From assembly GCF_022458985.1 (NCBI RefSeq), contig NC_061774.1, positions 5,694,616-5,758,615 of the forward strand: a stretch of DNA of 64,000 nucleotides, written 5' to 3'. The notes under the pieces are model-generated. The model was not told where the DNA came from and made no database searches. It saw only the letters and a list, made by a program, of their open reading frames with translations. The DNA is from Mugil cephalus (taxonomy: Eukaryota > Chordata > Actinopteri > Mugiliformes > Mugilidae). Position 1 is the stretch's first letter. The number at the start of each line of letters is the position of its first letter. This document shows positions 23,296 to 34,285 of the stretch, piece after piece. The position numbers and the translations under genes were made by a program.

Positions 23296-23546
23296 AGCTG
23301 TCATTGGGTGAGAGGTGGGGTCCACCTCCACGACAAGTCTCCAGTCTATCTCAGGGCTAACACAGAGAGACAGACAACCATTCACACTCACACACACATC
23401 TACCGCCAATTTAGAATCACCAATGAACCTAACAAGCACGTCTTTGGAGGTGGGAGGAAGCCGGAGTACCCAGAGCAAACCCATGCAGACACAAGGAGAA
23501 CATGCTCCACCCCAACAGGCCCTGAACCCAGAACCTTCTTGCTATT
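23296..23546 (+). repeat. Dispersed fish repeat (Tail-2), long copy
   Basis: Landmarks are GTCATTGGGTGAGAGGTGG, GTCTATCTCAGGGCTAACAC, CAATTTAGAATCACCAATGA and GGAGGAAGCCGGAGTACCC. Other copies: 35,380-35,610 (complete), 6,880-7,012 and 17,830-17,890 (partial), 40,840-40,895 and 62,800-62,860 (minus, partial), 56,695-56,940. Class not assigned. Confidence 0.65.
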
Positions 23547-24075
23547 GTGGTATATGGTCCTCTTCCTGTCCCCCTTCCTCTTTCCTTTGTTTTTGGAATG
23601 TGTTCATCATTTCAAGGTTAAAGGTAAACTACTCTGTACAATATCAGTCCTAAGGGGTTAGGGTCTTATTGTTCATTAATGTGGAGTTTTGAGGGAAAAG
23701 AAACCAGATATGAGGAGAGTGTTGGAGCTGAAGGAGAGGGAATTCTACAATTGGCACCTGAAGCTCCCTCAGATTTGGAAAGAGTTTTTGACACTGTTCT
23801 TTCTCGTAATAAAGCTTTTTTAAATGCAAGAGAAGACTTGTCAGCGGTGATCACTTCTTTTCATCAACACATCAATTCACAACACTGTGAGACATCAATG
23901 CTATCCAATACATCACTGTGCGTTTTTTCTTGTTTTCCAAAAACATTAAAATGAGACTTGTGAATTATTTTATTAACAATATTGCAAAAATGTATTTCCT
24001 TATTTCATTTAATTTTGTGATGTTGAATGGGTGGAATTCAATAGCGAGGGCACTGCAGCACACAAGCAGCAGTGA
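23547..24075. other. Shared inter-gene block; no gene recognised
   Basis: Contains the block with GAGAGTGTTGGAGCTGAAGG and GATTTGGAAAGAGTTTTTG, repeated near 7,035-7,130, 35,785-35,855, 44,240-44,160 (inverted) and 57,130-57,215. The short frames differ between copies, so it is probably non-coding. Confidence 0.5.
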
Positions 24076-24169
24076 GTCACACTAGAGTTGATTATCTTCA
24101 GAAAAGACAGTGGAAGTGGCTTCTACTGTGTCACTCAGACACTACCAGAGCAGCAGATTTTCAAGTCAG
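24076..24169 (+). pseudogene. Relic 3' end of an Ig V-type exon
   Basis: One frame reads VTLELIIFRKDSGSGFYC then VTQTLPEQQIFKS and ends at a GGTAAAG splice-donor-like site. The DSGxxFYC core is the F-strand motif of a V-set domain. A stop lies just upstream, no upstream half or neighbouring exons are seen, and the wording differs from both NITR subfamilies here. A second copy is at about 57,505-57,599. Probably a fragment of another Ig receptor gene captured in the flank; short, so tentative. Confidence 0.35.
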
Positions 24170-24977
24170 GTAAAGCAGTGATGCATTCATTTTGTGACTG
24201 GGGCCTGGTCACTGTGAGCAGCTGAGTGATTCGTTCATTCATGGATCACAGCATGTAGGGAAAGTGGAGTTAAAACAAGAAATCAGAGGTGTTCCTTTTA
24301 CCCATGGGGCTAATACGGATATGAACTTGATTTATACAAATACAGTTACAATAGCAGTAACACAATAGTGACATCTGGTCTCTTCCTTGCAGTTAGTTAG
24401 TAAGAAGTAGCAGGGACGAGTTAGTGAACGAGTTATTAGAGAGGAGGACTCATGACTCAGGAGTCAGTAAAATGACTCTCAAGATTTGAACCATTCGTTC
24501 AGGACTTACACATCACTAGAACACAGACCACACTGCACTTCAAAGAGTTTATTAAGTCCACAAGTGCTTCAGAATCTGAAAAGTGGTAGTCTGTCTCATA
24601 TTGTAATTAGCATTCATACAGCGTATGAGTCATTTATTTACATGATGTCTTTACACATGGCAATTAATATTTGAAAGACCATAATTAAAACAGATACGTA
24701 AAGGTTGGAAACAAATAGGACAAGACAACTAAAAAAAAATTTCAATCTTTAATAGCTTTAATGTGCTAATTTAAACAAAACAAAAAACGATAATATTTTT
24801 TTATAATTTTACATTTATAATTTCATATATTAAAGCATATTTAACATGCACATACAAACTCATAATCCTTGTAAAAAGAATTATCATAAAGCACATGTAG
24901 TCTACACATTTTTGTTTTAACAGCTCTCTTTTGATGAAGTTTAAAAAGAAAACGCACTTCACACATATACAGTACAT
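24170..24977 (+). other. Shared 3' flank of a B-type relic
   Basis: Matches 7,235-8,001, 46,019-46,618 and 49,785-50,400. No coding signal. It contains the AGTGACATCTGGTCTCTTCC site that is the empty target of the Harbinger element at 35,962-46,015. Confidence 0.6.
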
Positions 24978-25523
24978 TCAGCCAGTAACTTGAGAATAAA
25001 CACATTCTTGTTTGTACAACTCTTTCTTCTTTCTTTCTCTTCTTGGTTTCCCTCCAGTGAAATGCTGCGTAGCAGCATAGTTCAGATCATCTTCAGCCTG
25101 TACAGAAAGTAAAGCGCTCATTAACTGTATACGAACTTACTTATTGCTTCTGCTGGGATCATGTTAAAACACTGACAAATCACATGATTTGGTGTCACTA
25201 CTTAAATTATCATTAACCGGTTGTCTCAAGTTATCTTGTGAAGAGTGACTTTCTGGGCCTAATGATGAATAAGACACACATGAAACATATAACCACATAG
25301 AAATGTGTCTGCTGATAAGATAATTTAAGTTATCATTCAGTAAACAGAACTTACTTTCGTATACTTTCGTATAAATTAAGGAATAGTTCATCACAAGTCA
25401 GATAAGTAACATTTAGTCCACAATTTGAGCATGAATCATTACAGATCTAGTTAACATGTTTTATGTTTTTATTTACTTACATCCTAGATGAAGGAGAAGC
25501 AAAGTAACCCAGAGCAGAACCAT
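24978..25523 (-). pseudogene. B-type NITR relic A: exon 1 plus exons 5 and 6 only
   Basis: Minus strand: exon 1 25481-25523 (MVLLWVTLLLLHLG), exon 5 25206-25258, exon 6 24978-25097 (LNYAATQHF then CVYSQVTG and a stop). D1, D2 and the TM exon are deleted. The join near 25,355-25,385 fuses the end of the TM exon to intron 1 and carries a small TACTTTCGTA duplication. The exon 5 donor GT is TT. Skipping from exon 1 to exon 5 would stay in frame, but there is no membrane anchor. The same structure at 50,401-50,945 shows the deletion predates the duplication. Confidence 0.75.
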
Positions 25524-25534
25524 CTTGTCACTGT

Positions 25535-26729
25535 CAGTAACACTTTCTTTGAAGGTTGTATTTATAATGCCCTATGAATGCACTCATAATATTTTATAAG
25601 GTGTCTATAAAGCATTATAATGGTCATTATTACCATCTATACATATTCACAAGTCGTCATAACCAACTTCATGATGCATTATGACAACTGGTTATGAATG
25701 ATTATAATTGTAATCTGAATAGTGCATTATAAATATGGCAATATCTGCCTAGTCACTTGTTCATTTTATGATGCATCATAACTACTTGGCTTTGCTAAAT
25801 GTGCATAGTGATGCATAATGAGTTTTGACTTCGCCTATAGTGCTTTATATCTGTAGTTATAAGTATATGTAATAAAGTTGTAATAATGTATACATCTCCC
25901 TACAGCACACAGTTATAAACAGCTATGTAATATCATAAGTTCTATTTGTCAGCGCTAAGTAAAGTGACAAGAATATGACACTATTATTAACAGATAAAGG
26001 TTACTATGAGTAATTAAAAGGTGCAATGAACTAAGTCCTGAGTCTGGCATCTTTACCCCATATGCACACTATTATAAATGACTATGTTAATATGATAGAT
26101 GTTTTTTCTCAGCTTTAAGTAAAGTAGAGCAAATGAGGTGTTGTAGATATAAGATTCTAAACAAATATGAGGCACAATGAAATGAGAGCCTGGACAGTAA
26201 AGACAAAAGGAATGCATTTAGTTTACTTTATTTTCATTTAAACCAACACACATAATCAGAATGATTATCAATGCTCTGAGTACATTACAGAACACATGAA
26301 ACACATGAAACAGGCCACAAAAGTGGCACGGCGTGGTCCTAGAGATGTGGCTCTTAAAAGTGCCTTTGGGTTGGTGAGGTGATTCAGGGTCAGAGGTCAG
26401 GGGATGGTTTGACAGCAACTACAAGAAGAACAGAGGCAAATCTTTAGTTCTCTAGCTGGGTTTGCTTTTTTATGCAGAAAGGTTTGATTGAAAACACATA
26501 AGCAGATCACATTTTTTTGTTTAAAGCAGCCTAATGAGACATTATGTTACCGCATATCATGCAGGCACCGCAGATTATCCGTAGGTGATCTCATGAAGTT
26601 GGTTATGACGACTTTTGAATATGTATAGATGTAATAATGACCATTACAATGCTTTATAGACACCTTATAAAATATTATGAGTGCATTCATATGACATTAT
26701 AAATACAACCATCATAGAAAGTGTTACCG
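25535..26729. mobile_element. DNA transposon with long inverted ends (TIR element 1A, 1,195 bp)
   Basis: The ends are C(A/G)GTAACACTTTCT and continue as inverted repeats for roughly 150 bases (GTATTTATAATG, TGCACTCATAATATTTTATA, GTCGTCATAACCAACTTCATGA on both sides). A 6-base target duplication CACTGT flanks it (25,529-25,534 and 26,730-26,735). The uninterrupted site is visible at gene 3 just left of its start (about 18,512), with one CACTGT followed by CTTAGAAAAC. It sits a few bases upstream of the start codon of the B-type relic. No transposase is visible, so it is non-autonomous. Confidence 0.8.
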
Positions 26730-26735
26730 CACTGT

Positions 26736-28300
26736 CTTAGAAAACTCGCTGACCTTTATTTAAGCGTCAGACCAGGAGGTGTGGCGATTCACCCAAAACC
26801 AAATGCATCTGCATCAAATGCATCTCACTGAAAATACATTCACAGTGCATTTCCTTCCCACACGTCTTGTGCTGCTTTGAAGTGTGTGATCTCTAATTCT
26901 GTTTAATTTAATAAAGGGGTCAGTAATATGTTGTTTTATAAGTTCATGATTTAATATTTGGAAGTCTACCAGAATATTTTTTACAGGCATTGATGTTCAT
27001 GAAAGATGGTATTTTTCTTATACTCTACATTACTGCAGCAGAAATTTAGCTTCTGTCTCTTTAAGGAACCCCTCCTGAAAATAGCTGCTCTGATTGGTCA
27101 GCTGCCACTCTCTGTTGTTTTTGCTCAGCCATTTGATGGTGGGTTATGATCACTAGCCACTGGGACACTGTGAGAAAGAGTAACTTAGACTGACATAGAC
27201 TCCGGGCTTTGTGACTTTGCAGACATTTTACATGCATGAAAAGTTATGACACATATTTGATGGAATCACCCCAAGTGTTACCATCACCTTAGAGTTTAGG
27301 CCACAACAAAGAAGGGAGGGCCACACAGAAAGATCAATTTTAAACAATAATTTTACTTCGAAACATTAGTAATTACAAAACCAATAAAGATGTATGTAGT
27401 TGGATGTTGGATGTACTGAAAGCAATATGTGTGTGGTACAAAGAAAGTAACCAAAAACCAAACAAAACACAAACAGATGGGATCTTGTGGGTCCAGGTGG
27501 GAGAGAGCAAATAAACTGAGGAAGTCTGGCTTTTATAGACTCCTACACAGTTGCAGCCTATCTGCAATCACAGGTAGAGGCGGATCCTCCCAACAGCAAG
27601 CAGAAAATGTGTATCAGACATTCATGGTTCCCGTATGATAAATCCTGATTACTATGACTGTGTGAGGCCTGAACATGACTTAAATCCCTGCTTGTATTTT
27701 GTGTCTTGTCATGTTGATGTATCGCTGTTCACACTACAGACCTGATTCAGGTTATGTTCCAGAGCAGTTCAAAGTAGAACGGTACAGCAAATTTGTTCCA
27801 ACTCCTAAACTCTGCAATAAGCATCACCTGAACTTTGACCCTCATCTATTGTTTTTGTCTGAGACAGGTAGATTGCAGTTTAAATATTTTAGTCTGAAGT
27901 CTTCTTGTCTTTTTCTCTAGCACCACCATGGGGTAGAGTAGTGATTATCAATGAAGATGTTGAATATTGTGAGGCTAAATCAACACTCTTGGCCTTCAGG
28001 CTCCTCTGACTGTTATAGTGTCACAACCATTATCAGTGAAGATCCAGCCTGTGGATATTTCCTCTGAGATTCAGACTGTGATGCATTTAAAACCCTTCTT
28101 ATAGGACATACCACAGGCAGCAGAAGTGACCATACCAACTGCTGCTTGATGACCAAGGATGAAGAAATACAGTCACCTAGGATAAACAGTTCAAGTAAAG
28201 CAATCAGTCTTGAGAACTGCTACAACACATGAAAGAGAGGCGATCAGATTCACAAAGCCCTGTATGAGACCAATGTAACAGGAAGTGTACTTTTGAAACT
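26736..28300. other. Divergent spacer, copy 2
   Basis: Near-identical to 18,512-20,110. A deletion of about 55 bases around 27,598 is one of the few differences. No gene supported. Confidence 0.6.
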
Positions 28301-28376
28301 ATTCTCAGTAAACCAATCAGATGCATTTTATGATGTGAGGTCACCTCCTTCTCATCTCCTTCACACTCTTAAATGC
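28280..28376 (+). promoter_or_regulatory. NITR gene 6 promoter, CRE mutated
   Basis: ETS-like AGGAAGT and CCAAT boxes are kept. The CRE position reads TGAGGTCA (28,336-28,343), losing the palindromic core. The TATA-like box reads TTAAATGC. Confidence 0.5.
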
Positions 28377-28408
28377 AAAAAAGTCTCTGAACAAGACACA
28401 ATGTGAAG

Positions 28409-29816
28409 ATGATCGTGTTATGGATTACACTGCTTTGTCTTCATCCAGTATGTAAGTGCTCTTTTGTTCTGTCTAAAGGTTTTCTCAGTGGAGAATTTAT
28501 ACACAAAAGAGACGATTTTGCAGCAGAATTTTTGCACATCATACACAATATGCTTTAATTATTTTTTATGTTTTCCTTTAATTCAGATACGCTGCTTCCA
28601 GTGAAAACAGTTCATCTTGGTGAACCAGCCACATTTACATGTGTTATACCAAACATAGATATCAGCGACAGAAAAATCCACTGGTACAAGCAGAGTGTTG
28701 GAGATTCTCTCAATATAATTGTAATATTGGTTAAATCAGTAACAGAGTACGCACCAAACGTTTCAAAATCAAGATTTGACTTACGTACTGATAACAGTTT
28801 TAGTAACCTGACCATTTTGAGCACAGTTGAAGAGGATGAAGGAATGTACCACTGTGGAGTCACAGAGTGGGTGAAGACTAAATGGAGTGGGACATATTTG
28901 TTAATAGAAGGTAAGGTTTGATTTACTTTAAGTTTTCCAGTCCTTCTTTTCATGATGTGAAAATGCCCAAGATATGGTTGGAAGTGATCAGTTTTTAATA
29001 CTGTTTTATTTTAAATCAGGAAACACTGAGAGGACTGTTGTTCAGACAGTATCAGATCCAGTCCGTCCAGGAGACTCAGTGACTCTCCAGTGTTCAGTCC
29101 TCTCTGACTCTGAGAACAAGACATGTCCAGGAGATCTCATTGTGTTCTGGTTCAGAGCTGGATCAGAGACATCTCATCCAAACATCATCTACACGGATGG
29201 AGATATGAGTAATAATGTGAGAAGAGATCTGAGACTCAGAAGAGATGTGTCTACAGCTTCTCTAAGGACGTCAGCTCCTCTGATGCTGGGACTTACTACT
29301 GTGCTGTGGCCACATGTGGAGAGATATTATTTGGAAATGGAACTAAACTGGAAGCTGGTAGGATTTTGTCTTTAATGAATGAACTATTACTTAATATACG
29401 TTGATGGCATTGTGACTAATAGTCTTTTTCTGAAGCTCTGGTATCATTTTCTCTGTTTTCTAGCTCACGCAGCAGGTTCTGAATTAGTTGCGCTGGTGAT
29501 AACAACAATCTGCTTGACCATATCTATGATCGCACATTTTGTTTTCATCTGTTGTCAAACTCCAACAGCAATGTGTGAACAATATAAAGGTGAGTTTAGT
29601 TCATGAAATTATATATTTTAACATTCTAGTAAATCAAGTGTAATTTTTTCAAGACAGTTTAACAACTTTAAGTTGGTAAATCATCTACTAAATCCTTCTG
29701 AATAATCAGTATTCCTGTTTTATTCATCATTAGGAATAGAAAGCACCTCTTCACATGTTCTATTTGTCTGGCGGGAAAACTACAAGACAAATGAAGCAGA
29801 AAAGACTCAAGAGTGA
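28409..29816 (+). pseudogene. NITR gene 6, A-type head with a foreign TM and tail
   Basis: Exons: 28409-28451, 28587-28910, 29020-29357, 29464-29589, 29734-29816. Exons 1-3 match genes 4 and 8. Exon 3 lacks one A in the AATAAATGT run (about 29,212), so D2 is out of frame after MSNN and ends early. The sequence stops matching sister genes about 11 bases into intron 3. Exon 4 then encodes a different TM (GSELVALVITTICLTISMIAHFVFICC, followed by QTPTAMCEQYKG). Exon 5 encodes a 27-residue tail with no ITIM, ending KTNEAEKTQE and a stop. Phases would still join correctly apart from the 1-base deletion. Best read as a recombinant gene that later suffered one small deletion, or a polymorphic null allele. 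Confidence 0.75.
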
Positions 29817-31040
29817 AGGAAATGTTTCTGTGCCTGGATTTGTGAATATGAGTTTGTGTTTCTGTGGGCTGGTTTGTCGCTCTAACCCTTTGTGTGAGTA
29901 ACAAAAAATATTGTGGGTTGTTATTTTATTTTACTTTATTTTTTAGCAAGAAAGGGATGTTTCATCATAAAAGTCAAAGACACAGTTCCATGCTTCCACT
30001 ATTTTACCAGTATAACATGATGAGTTTTTATATACGCTTACTTTTATTGTAAGTCTGTTTTTATATTTCATATGAAGAAAATCTAAATCCTTAGACCTAT
30101 AATGACATAGTGATAATATTAACTTCATGTTGTATTTCTTGTGTACTTTTTTTTATATCACACAGTACTTCACAACAATAATAACAGTAATTCTTTATTT
30201 GATGTATAATCATCTAAAAAATAAATAAATACATAAATAAATAATCTTTGTGAATGACTCACACATGGCTGAGATCAGTCTATGAAAATAAAAAGATCGG
30301 CCGTCTTAGTCATGACTGTGACTCGAGACTTCAGTGTTCAGATCCCACTATTACCATCTAAACAAAAAGATATTTTTGAGCTGATGTTCACCTAAACAGC
30401 TACCAACCTGTAATGGTAGCCACCTTTTTCATGTTAAGAGCCAAAGTCGATGCTCCTTATTTTCAGGACATTACATGGATATCATTATGAGTTTGTATGA
30501 TTGCTGTTGTTATATACTTAATGGTATTTTTCATATAAAGCAAATCTAAATAACTAAACTGTCTTTTTGTATTTCTTTTGTACATGTTTCATATTTGTTG
30601 TTCAAAATAATAATTCTTTGTGTGGTATCTAATGATGCTGTTTGTCTGACATGAGGTGGCTGAGCAAAACACAAACAGATTCTGAGTAACACAACTGCTC
30701 TACTTAGTCACTACTGGATACTTAGCTGCTCTGTTTGCAACATTACCTTGAATAAAAATAATTTTCAGCCCAGACTAAAACACTCTCAGTTTCTCAAAGT
30801 ACATGGACACCTCCATGTTTTAATCCAAAACTAGAGCTGAAAGATGTGGCCTCTAGAACCAGAATAACTCTGAGAACAGGAGAACTCTGAGCAGTGGTGT
30901 TGCCATATTCCAAAAGCCTCCCGATCATGACAATTTAGTTAAAGAAAGAACTAAAGAAGTGTGAGAATGTGAGTAGTGTGATCTTACGTTAATTACGGCA
31001 CTGTCTCACTAACATAACCTCATTATGTTGTTACACCACA
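29817..31040. other. AT-rich flank of gene 6; no gene seen
   Basis: Does not match the usual A-type 3' flank, in line with the exchange in intron 3. Two blocks (about 30,030-30,210 and 30,510-30,640) share wording (AAATCTAAAT, TGTATTTCTT, TAATTCTTT) and may be an old local duplication. No RNA or coding feature supported. Confidence 0.45.
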
Positions 31041-32770
31041 TGAAGTCCATCTACACTTGGTGTTAACATATGATCTGTATCTGACATCCATCAATCATAG
31101 TTATTAGAATGTGTGGGCTTGTTGTAATAGTAATGAACTATACAAACAGGGATTAGGGGGAGTTGTGGCATAGCGATTAGAGAAGCATCTTAGGACGGAA
31201 GTTTTACTGGCCTGTTCATACATTTTGCACTGCAGACACTAAATTGTCCTCCCTGCTCCTCAGGTGCAGTCGGTCAAACAGGGGCCTATCCACTCCCTGC
31301 TGTTTTAAAGGGCATGTGGCGGAAAAAAAGGTCACCAGATGCAACTGAATATTGTTTGTATTAATAAAAGGGTGTTTCTCAGTATTCACGATGATCTGGA
31401 AACCTATCTTAGGGTGAAAATACCTTAAATATTTCTGGAGGTCTGTTTGTGGTTAAATGTACTTTTTGTTGTTTCTCTAGGTTGGAAACATTTCTGTTAC
31501 AGCTGATTACTATTTTTGTGTCAGGCCCATTGGGAGGGGCTGATCATTTATAAGGCAGCCATTTTGTCCAAGGTTGTGTGTGTGTGGAGAGGTGCTGTTG
31601 CAAGCTGTGTTGGAGAAAGAAGAACCTATTTCAGCAGTGCGAACAGCCACTTTTTTTTGTAAATAATTTTTGTAAATAGTTGTTTGTTATTTTGAAAATA
31701 TTGCAAAGCTTCTTGTCAACGCTATATTTTTTGACAGAAGAACCCGCTACACGTAGCCTATTAAGAAGTGGGCCCCACTACCTCCACCTTTGTTAGATGA
31801 CTGGCCTGGTGGGATCAAAATTCAGATCATATGGAAGTGATATATATTATATATTTAAAGTTATATACATTCCTCATTTGGGCATAAGACAGGCTGTGTG
31901 TATGTGTGTCTCTCCCAAGGTCGATATACCTAGCATCACAACTAGGTGTTAAAATGTTTAGCAACTGCAATTGAGGAAAAACGGGTTGAAGTAAATTCCT
32001 TATCTGCTAGAAAAGTGAATATGCATATTATGTTTGTACAGGAGGAAGAAAAAGCCAGACTGGAGAGGATCAGACATAGTGCAGGGCAGCTAAGGGTAGG
32101 CAGAGCCTGGGAGCTGACGGCTGACTTAAATGAACAGCTGATTGTCCCAGCACAGATAGTGAGCACCCGATTGAGACCGGACCTGCTGTTGTTGTCGAAA
32201 GTAGAGAAGGTAGTGTATTTTATTGAACTTGCTGTCCGGTGGGAAGACAGAATTGAGGAGGTGAGTGAGCGCAAGAGAGCACACAAAGGAGCACAGGGAC
32301 AGAAAGAGCACTGATAAATTGAGTAACATGGTTGAGCACAGATAGCCTAGTGAGGAAATGCCATCACAGAGGAAAGTCTGCACTAGGAGCCGTTCACAGC
32401 CCCCAACCAAAGGGGCAACACGGCAGGGACCACCCTGGCCCAGGCTGGTGGAGAAGTCCATGCCACATCCATAGGCAGTGACCGGGCCCCCCCATCCCGC
32501 CGGGCCAGGACCATCCCCACAGCATCGCCACAGCCAGAACCGATCACAGCTCTCAGAGAGGACAGTCCTCAGTGAGGAAACACTAGGGCTTGAGTAAAAG
32601 ATAAAAAAACAACAACAATAATAATAACGTGTAAAAAGTAAAGAATTAAAATTAAATAAATAAGTAAATATAAATACATATCTACATCGTGGATAGATCA
32701 ATAAAAATAATAAATAAATAAACTAAATAGATAGTTTTAATGTAGTGTTAGCAATTAACTCTATCAGAGG
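31041..32770 (+). mobile_element. Repeat E, copy 3, most complete
   Basis: Inverted relative to copies 1 and 2. It starts at about 31,041, reads through the GTGGCATAGCGATTAGAG block (about 31,165) and the CCAGGCC../GACTGGCCTGG part, then an ORF (31,946-32,314), then a GC-rich stretch and an A-rich tail with AATA/AAATA repeats (about 32,600-32,770). The layout (tRNA-like head, ORF, A-rich tail) suggests a retroelement, but no RT is visible. Confidence 0.55.
31946..32314 (+). CDS. Repeat-E ORF, 122 aa, nuclease-like fragment
   Basis: Not a host gene: it lies inside a multi-copy element. It has an N-terminal helical, charged part (FVQEEEKARLERIRHSAG), then RLRPDLLLLSKVEKVVYF and IELAVRWEDRIEEVSERKRA. 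The pattern PD, about 15 residues, then IEL/VxW followed by E-rich helix and RKRA resembles a family of fish element ORFs with a PD-(D/E)xK-like nuclease signature. The usual C-terminal VEVGCRGF-type block is absent, so the frame is probably truncated. Function unproven. Confidence 0.35.
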   Translation: MLKCLATAIEEKRVEVNSLSARKVNMHIMFVQEEEKARLERIRHSAGQLRVGRAWELTADLNEQLIVPAQIVSTRLRPDLLLLSKVEKVVYFIELAVRWEDRIEEVSERKRAHKGAQGQKEH

Positions 32771-33490
32771 ACTATTTCTTAACTACACAAGTGTTACCCC
32801 CATAACACTTAAAAGGTGTCAATAAAATTTCCTATATAATCCTGCAAAAAATACCTGGAAAATAAAAATAAAAATAAATAAATAATAATAATAATAATAA
32901 ATAAATAAAATAAAAAGGTAGTCATGTTTTGCAGTTTAAAAACACTTATTTTCAAACTTGCACAACAAATATTAGAACATGCAATAGTAAGGCACAATGT
33001 AGCGTTAGCATCACTTTAGCATGCTAGCTAGCATCTCCTAACCATTAGCATTATCTTATCATGTTTTATATTTATGGTTACAAAGTGCATGACTCGTCTC
33101 ACTCAGCCAAAACGTTAAGTCAAACGTACCGTTTACTGCTGTTACTCACTTTCTATGTTACAGTGAGGCCAGGCATGCATGCTAACCTCTAGCTCATTAA
33201 GCAGGTGTTCGGGCGGTTAGTAACGGCGCGACGAGCAAAGTTTCCGTGTGCCCGAAGAGTAGTGGGGGGGTGTTAACACTTGGAGGTGTTAAATACAGGA
33301 TCAGAGTTTAGAATAAGTAGTTCGGAGTTGATATTTAAACATTAACTCCTAGATGTTTGATTTAATGACACCTCCTTTTTACACTCGGTATAACAACAAC
33401 TATTTAACAACTGAGAGTTAATTATAATGTATTAACTCTACCTAGAGTATAATTAACTCTACTAGTGTATGTCTAGTTTAACACCAAGAA
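32771..33490. other. AT-rich stretch with (ATAA)n / (AAT)n simple repeats
   Basis: A simple repeat runs at 32,868-32,912. The rest has no gene, RNA or repeat that I recognise. About 33,290-33,480 is rich in GTTAACTC/GAGTTAAT-type words in both orientations. Confidence 0.5.
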
Positions 33491-34285
33491 TTCAACTCTT
33501 CTCAGTTTGCTGTGTGAGGTCCTCAACAGGCTGTCCCATATAAATGTAGGCTGAAAAACTAAACTGAAAAGGTGCCTCACCATACTTCCTTGTCTCGACT
33601 CTAGGAACCATTAAAAGGCGGGTACCAGAGGACCTCAGGGCTGCAAGGCTCTGATGTGGAAAAAGCAGATCTTTTAAATACGAGCAAGGACCAAGACTAT
33701 CAAGACATTTATAAACTAGTAAAAGGACCTTAAAATCGACCCTGAAACACACAGGGAGCCAATGCAGCGATCTTAAAACTGGTGTTATATGCTGTCTATG
33801 GTCTTCATCAGCACATGTGCAGCTGACCTTTGAAGTAACTGTAAAGGATTTTTGTTTCTCTGTGGGAAGACCAGAAAGGAGTGCATTACAATAGTCAATA
33901 TGTGTTATGACTGTGGTCATTTTAGAGGGCTGCCATGTGCTGCATGTGTCCTGTGTTTTTTTTTCTAATCCCATATGCAATAGGGCTGTGCCATAGTGGA
34001 GAGGTGATTGGGAGAACGGGCCATACCTGACGTGCGATTGGCTGCTACTGGATGCTCACCCGCCTTATAAAGAACCAAGATGGCAGCCATTGGTCGGCAG
34101 CAGGCTCCATCCTCCACATCTCCCAACTGGTCACAACCTCATGCCAAAGCTTAATGACATAATTCCAGTTACCTTTGAATAGTAGGGATGGACTGCCATT
34201 TTGTTTTGATTGTTTTCTCCTGTGTATTTTAGTTAGGACGGTAAGCCTTTGTTGTTTTGTTTTCGGAGGTTAGTTTCTTTATTTT
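33491..34285 (-). mobile_element. L2 3' fragment carrying the same insertion as at 14.25 kb
   Basis: Minus strand gives TTVITHIDYCNALLSGLP, HITPVLRSLHWLPVCF and FKVLLLVYKCLDSLGP, equal to the end of the plus-strand L2 at 14,834-15,170. Upstream of it (33,905-34,285) is the element also inserted in that L2. The composite ends at 34,285, directly joined to the interior of an A-type NITR 3' flank, so it replaced an A-type gene body. Confidence 0.65.

Noticed and set aside
23254..23653. Overlapping open frames with TNERQTTIHTHTH-type peptides
   Set aside because: These are translations of the Tail-2 dispersed repeat, including its CA-rich stretch.
31150..31200. tRNA-like A-box text in repeat E
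   Set aside because: No cloverleaf or B-box could be drawn with confidence, so no tRNA gene is called.
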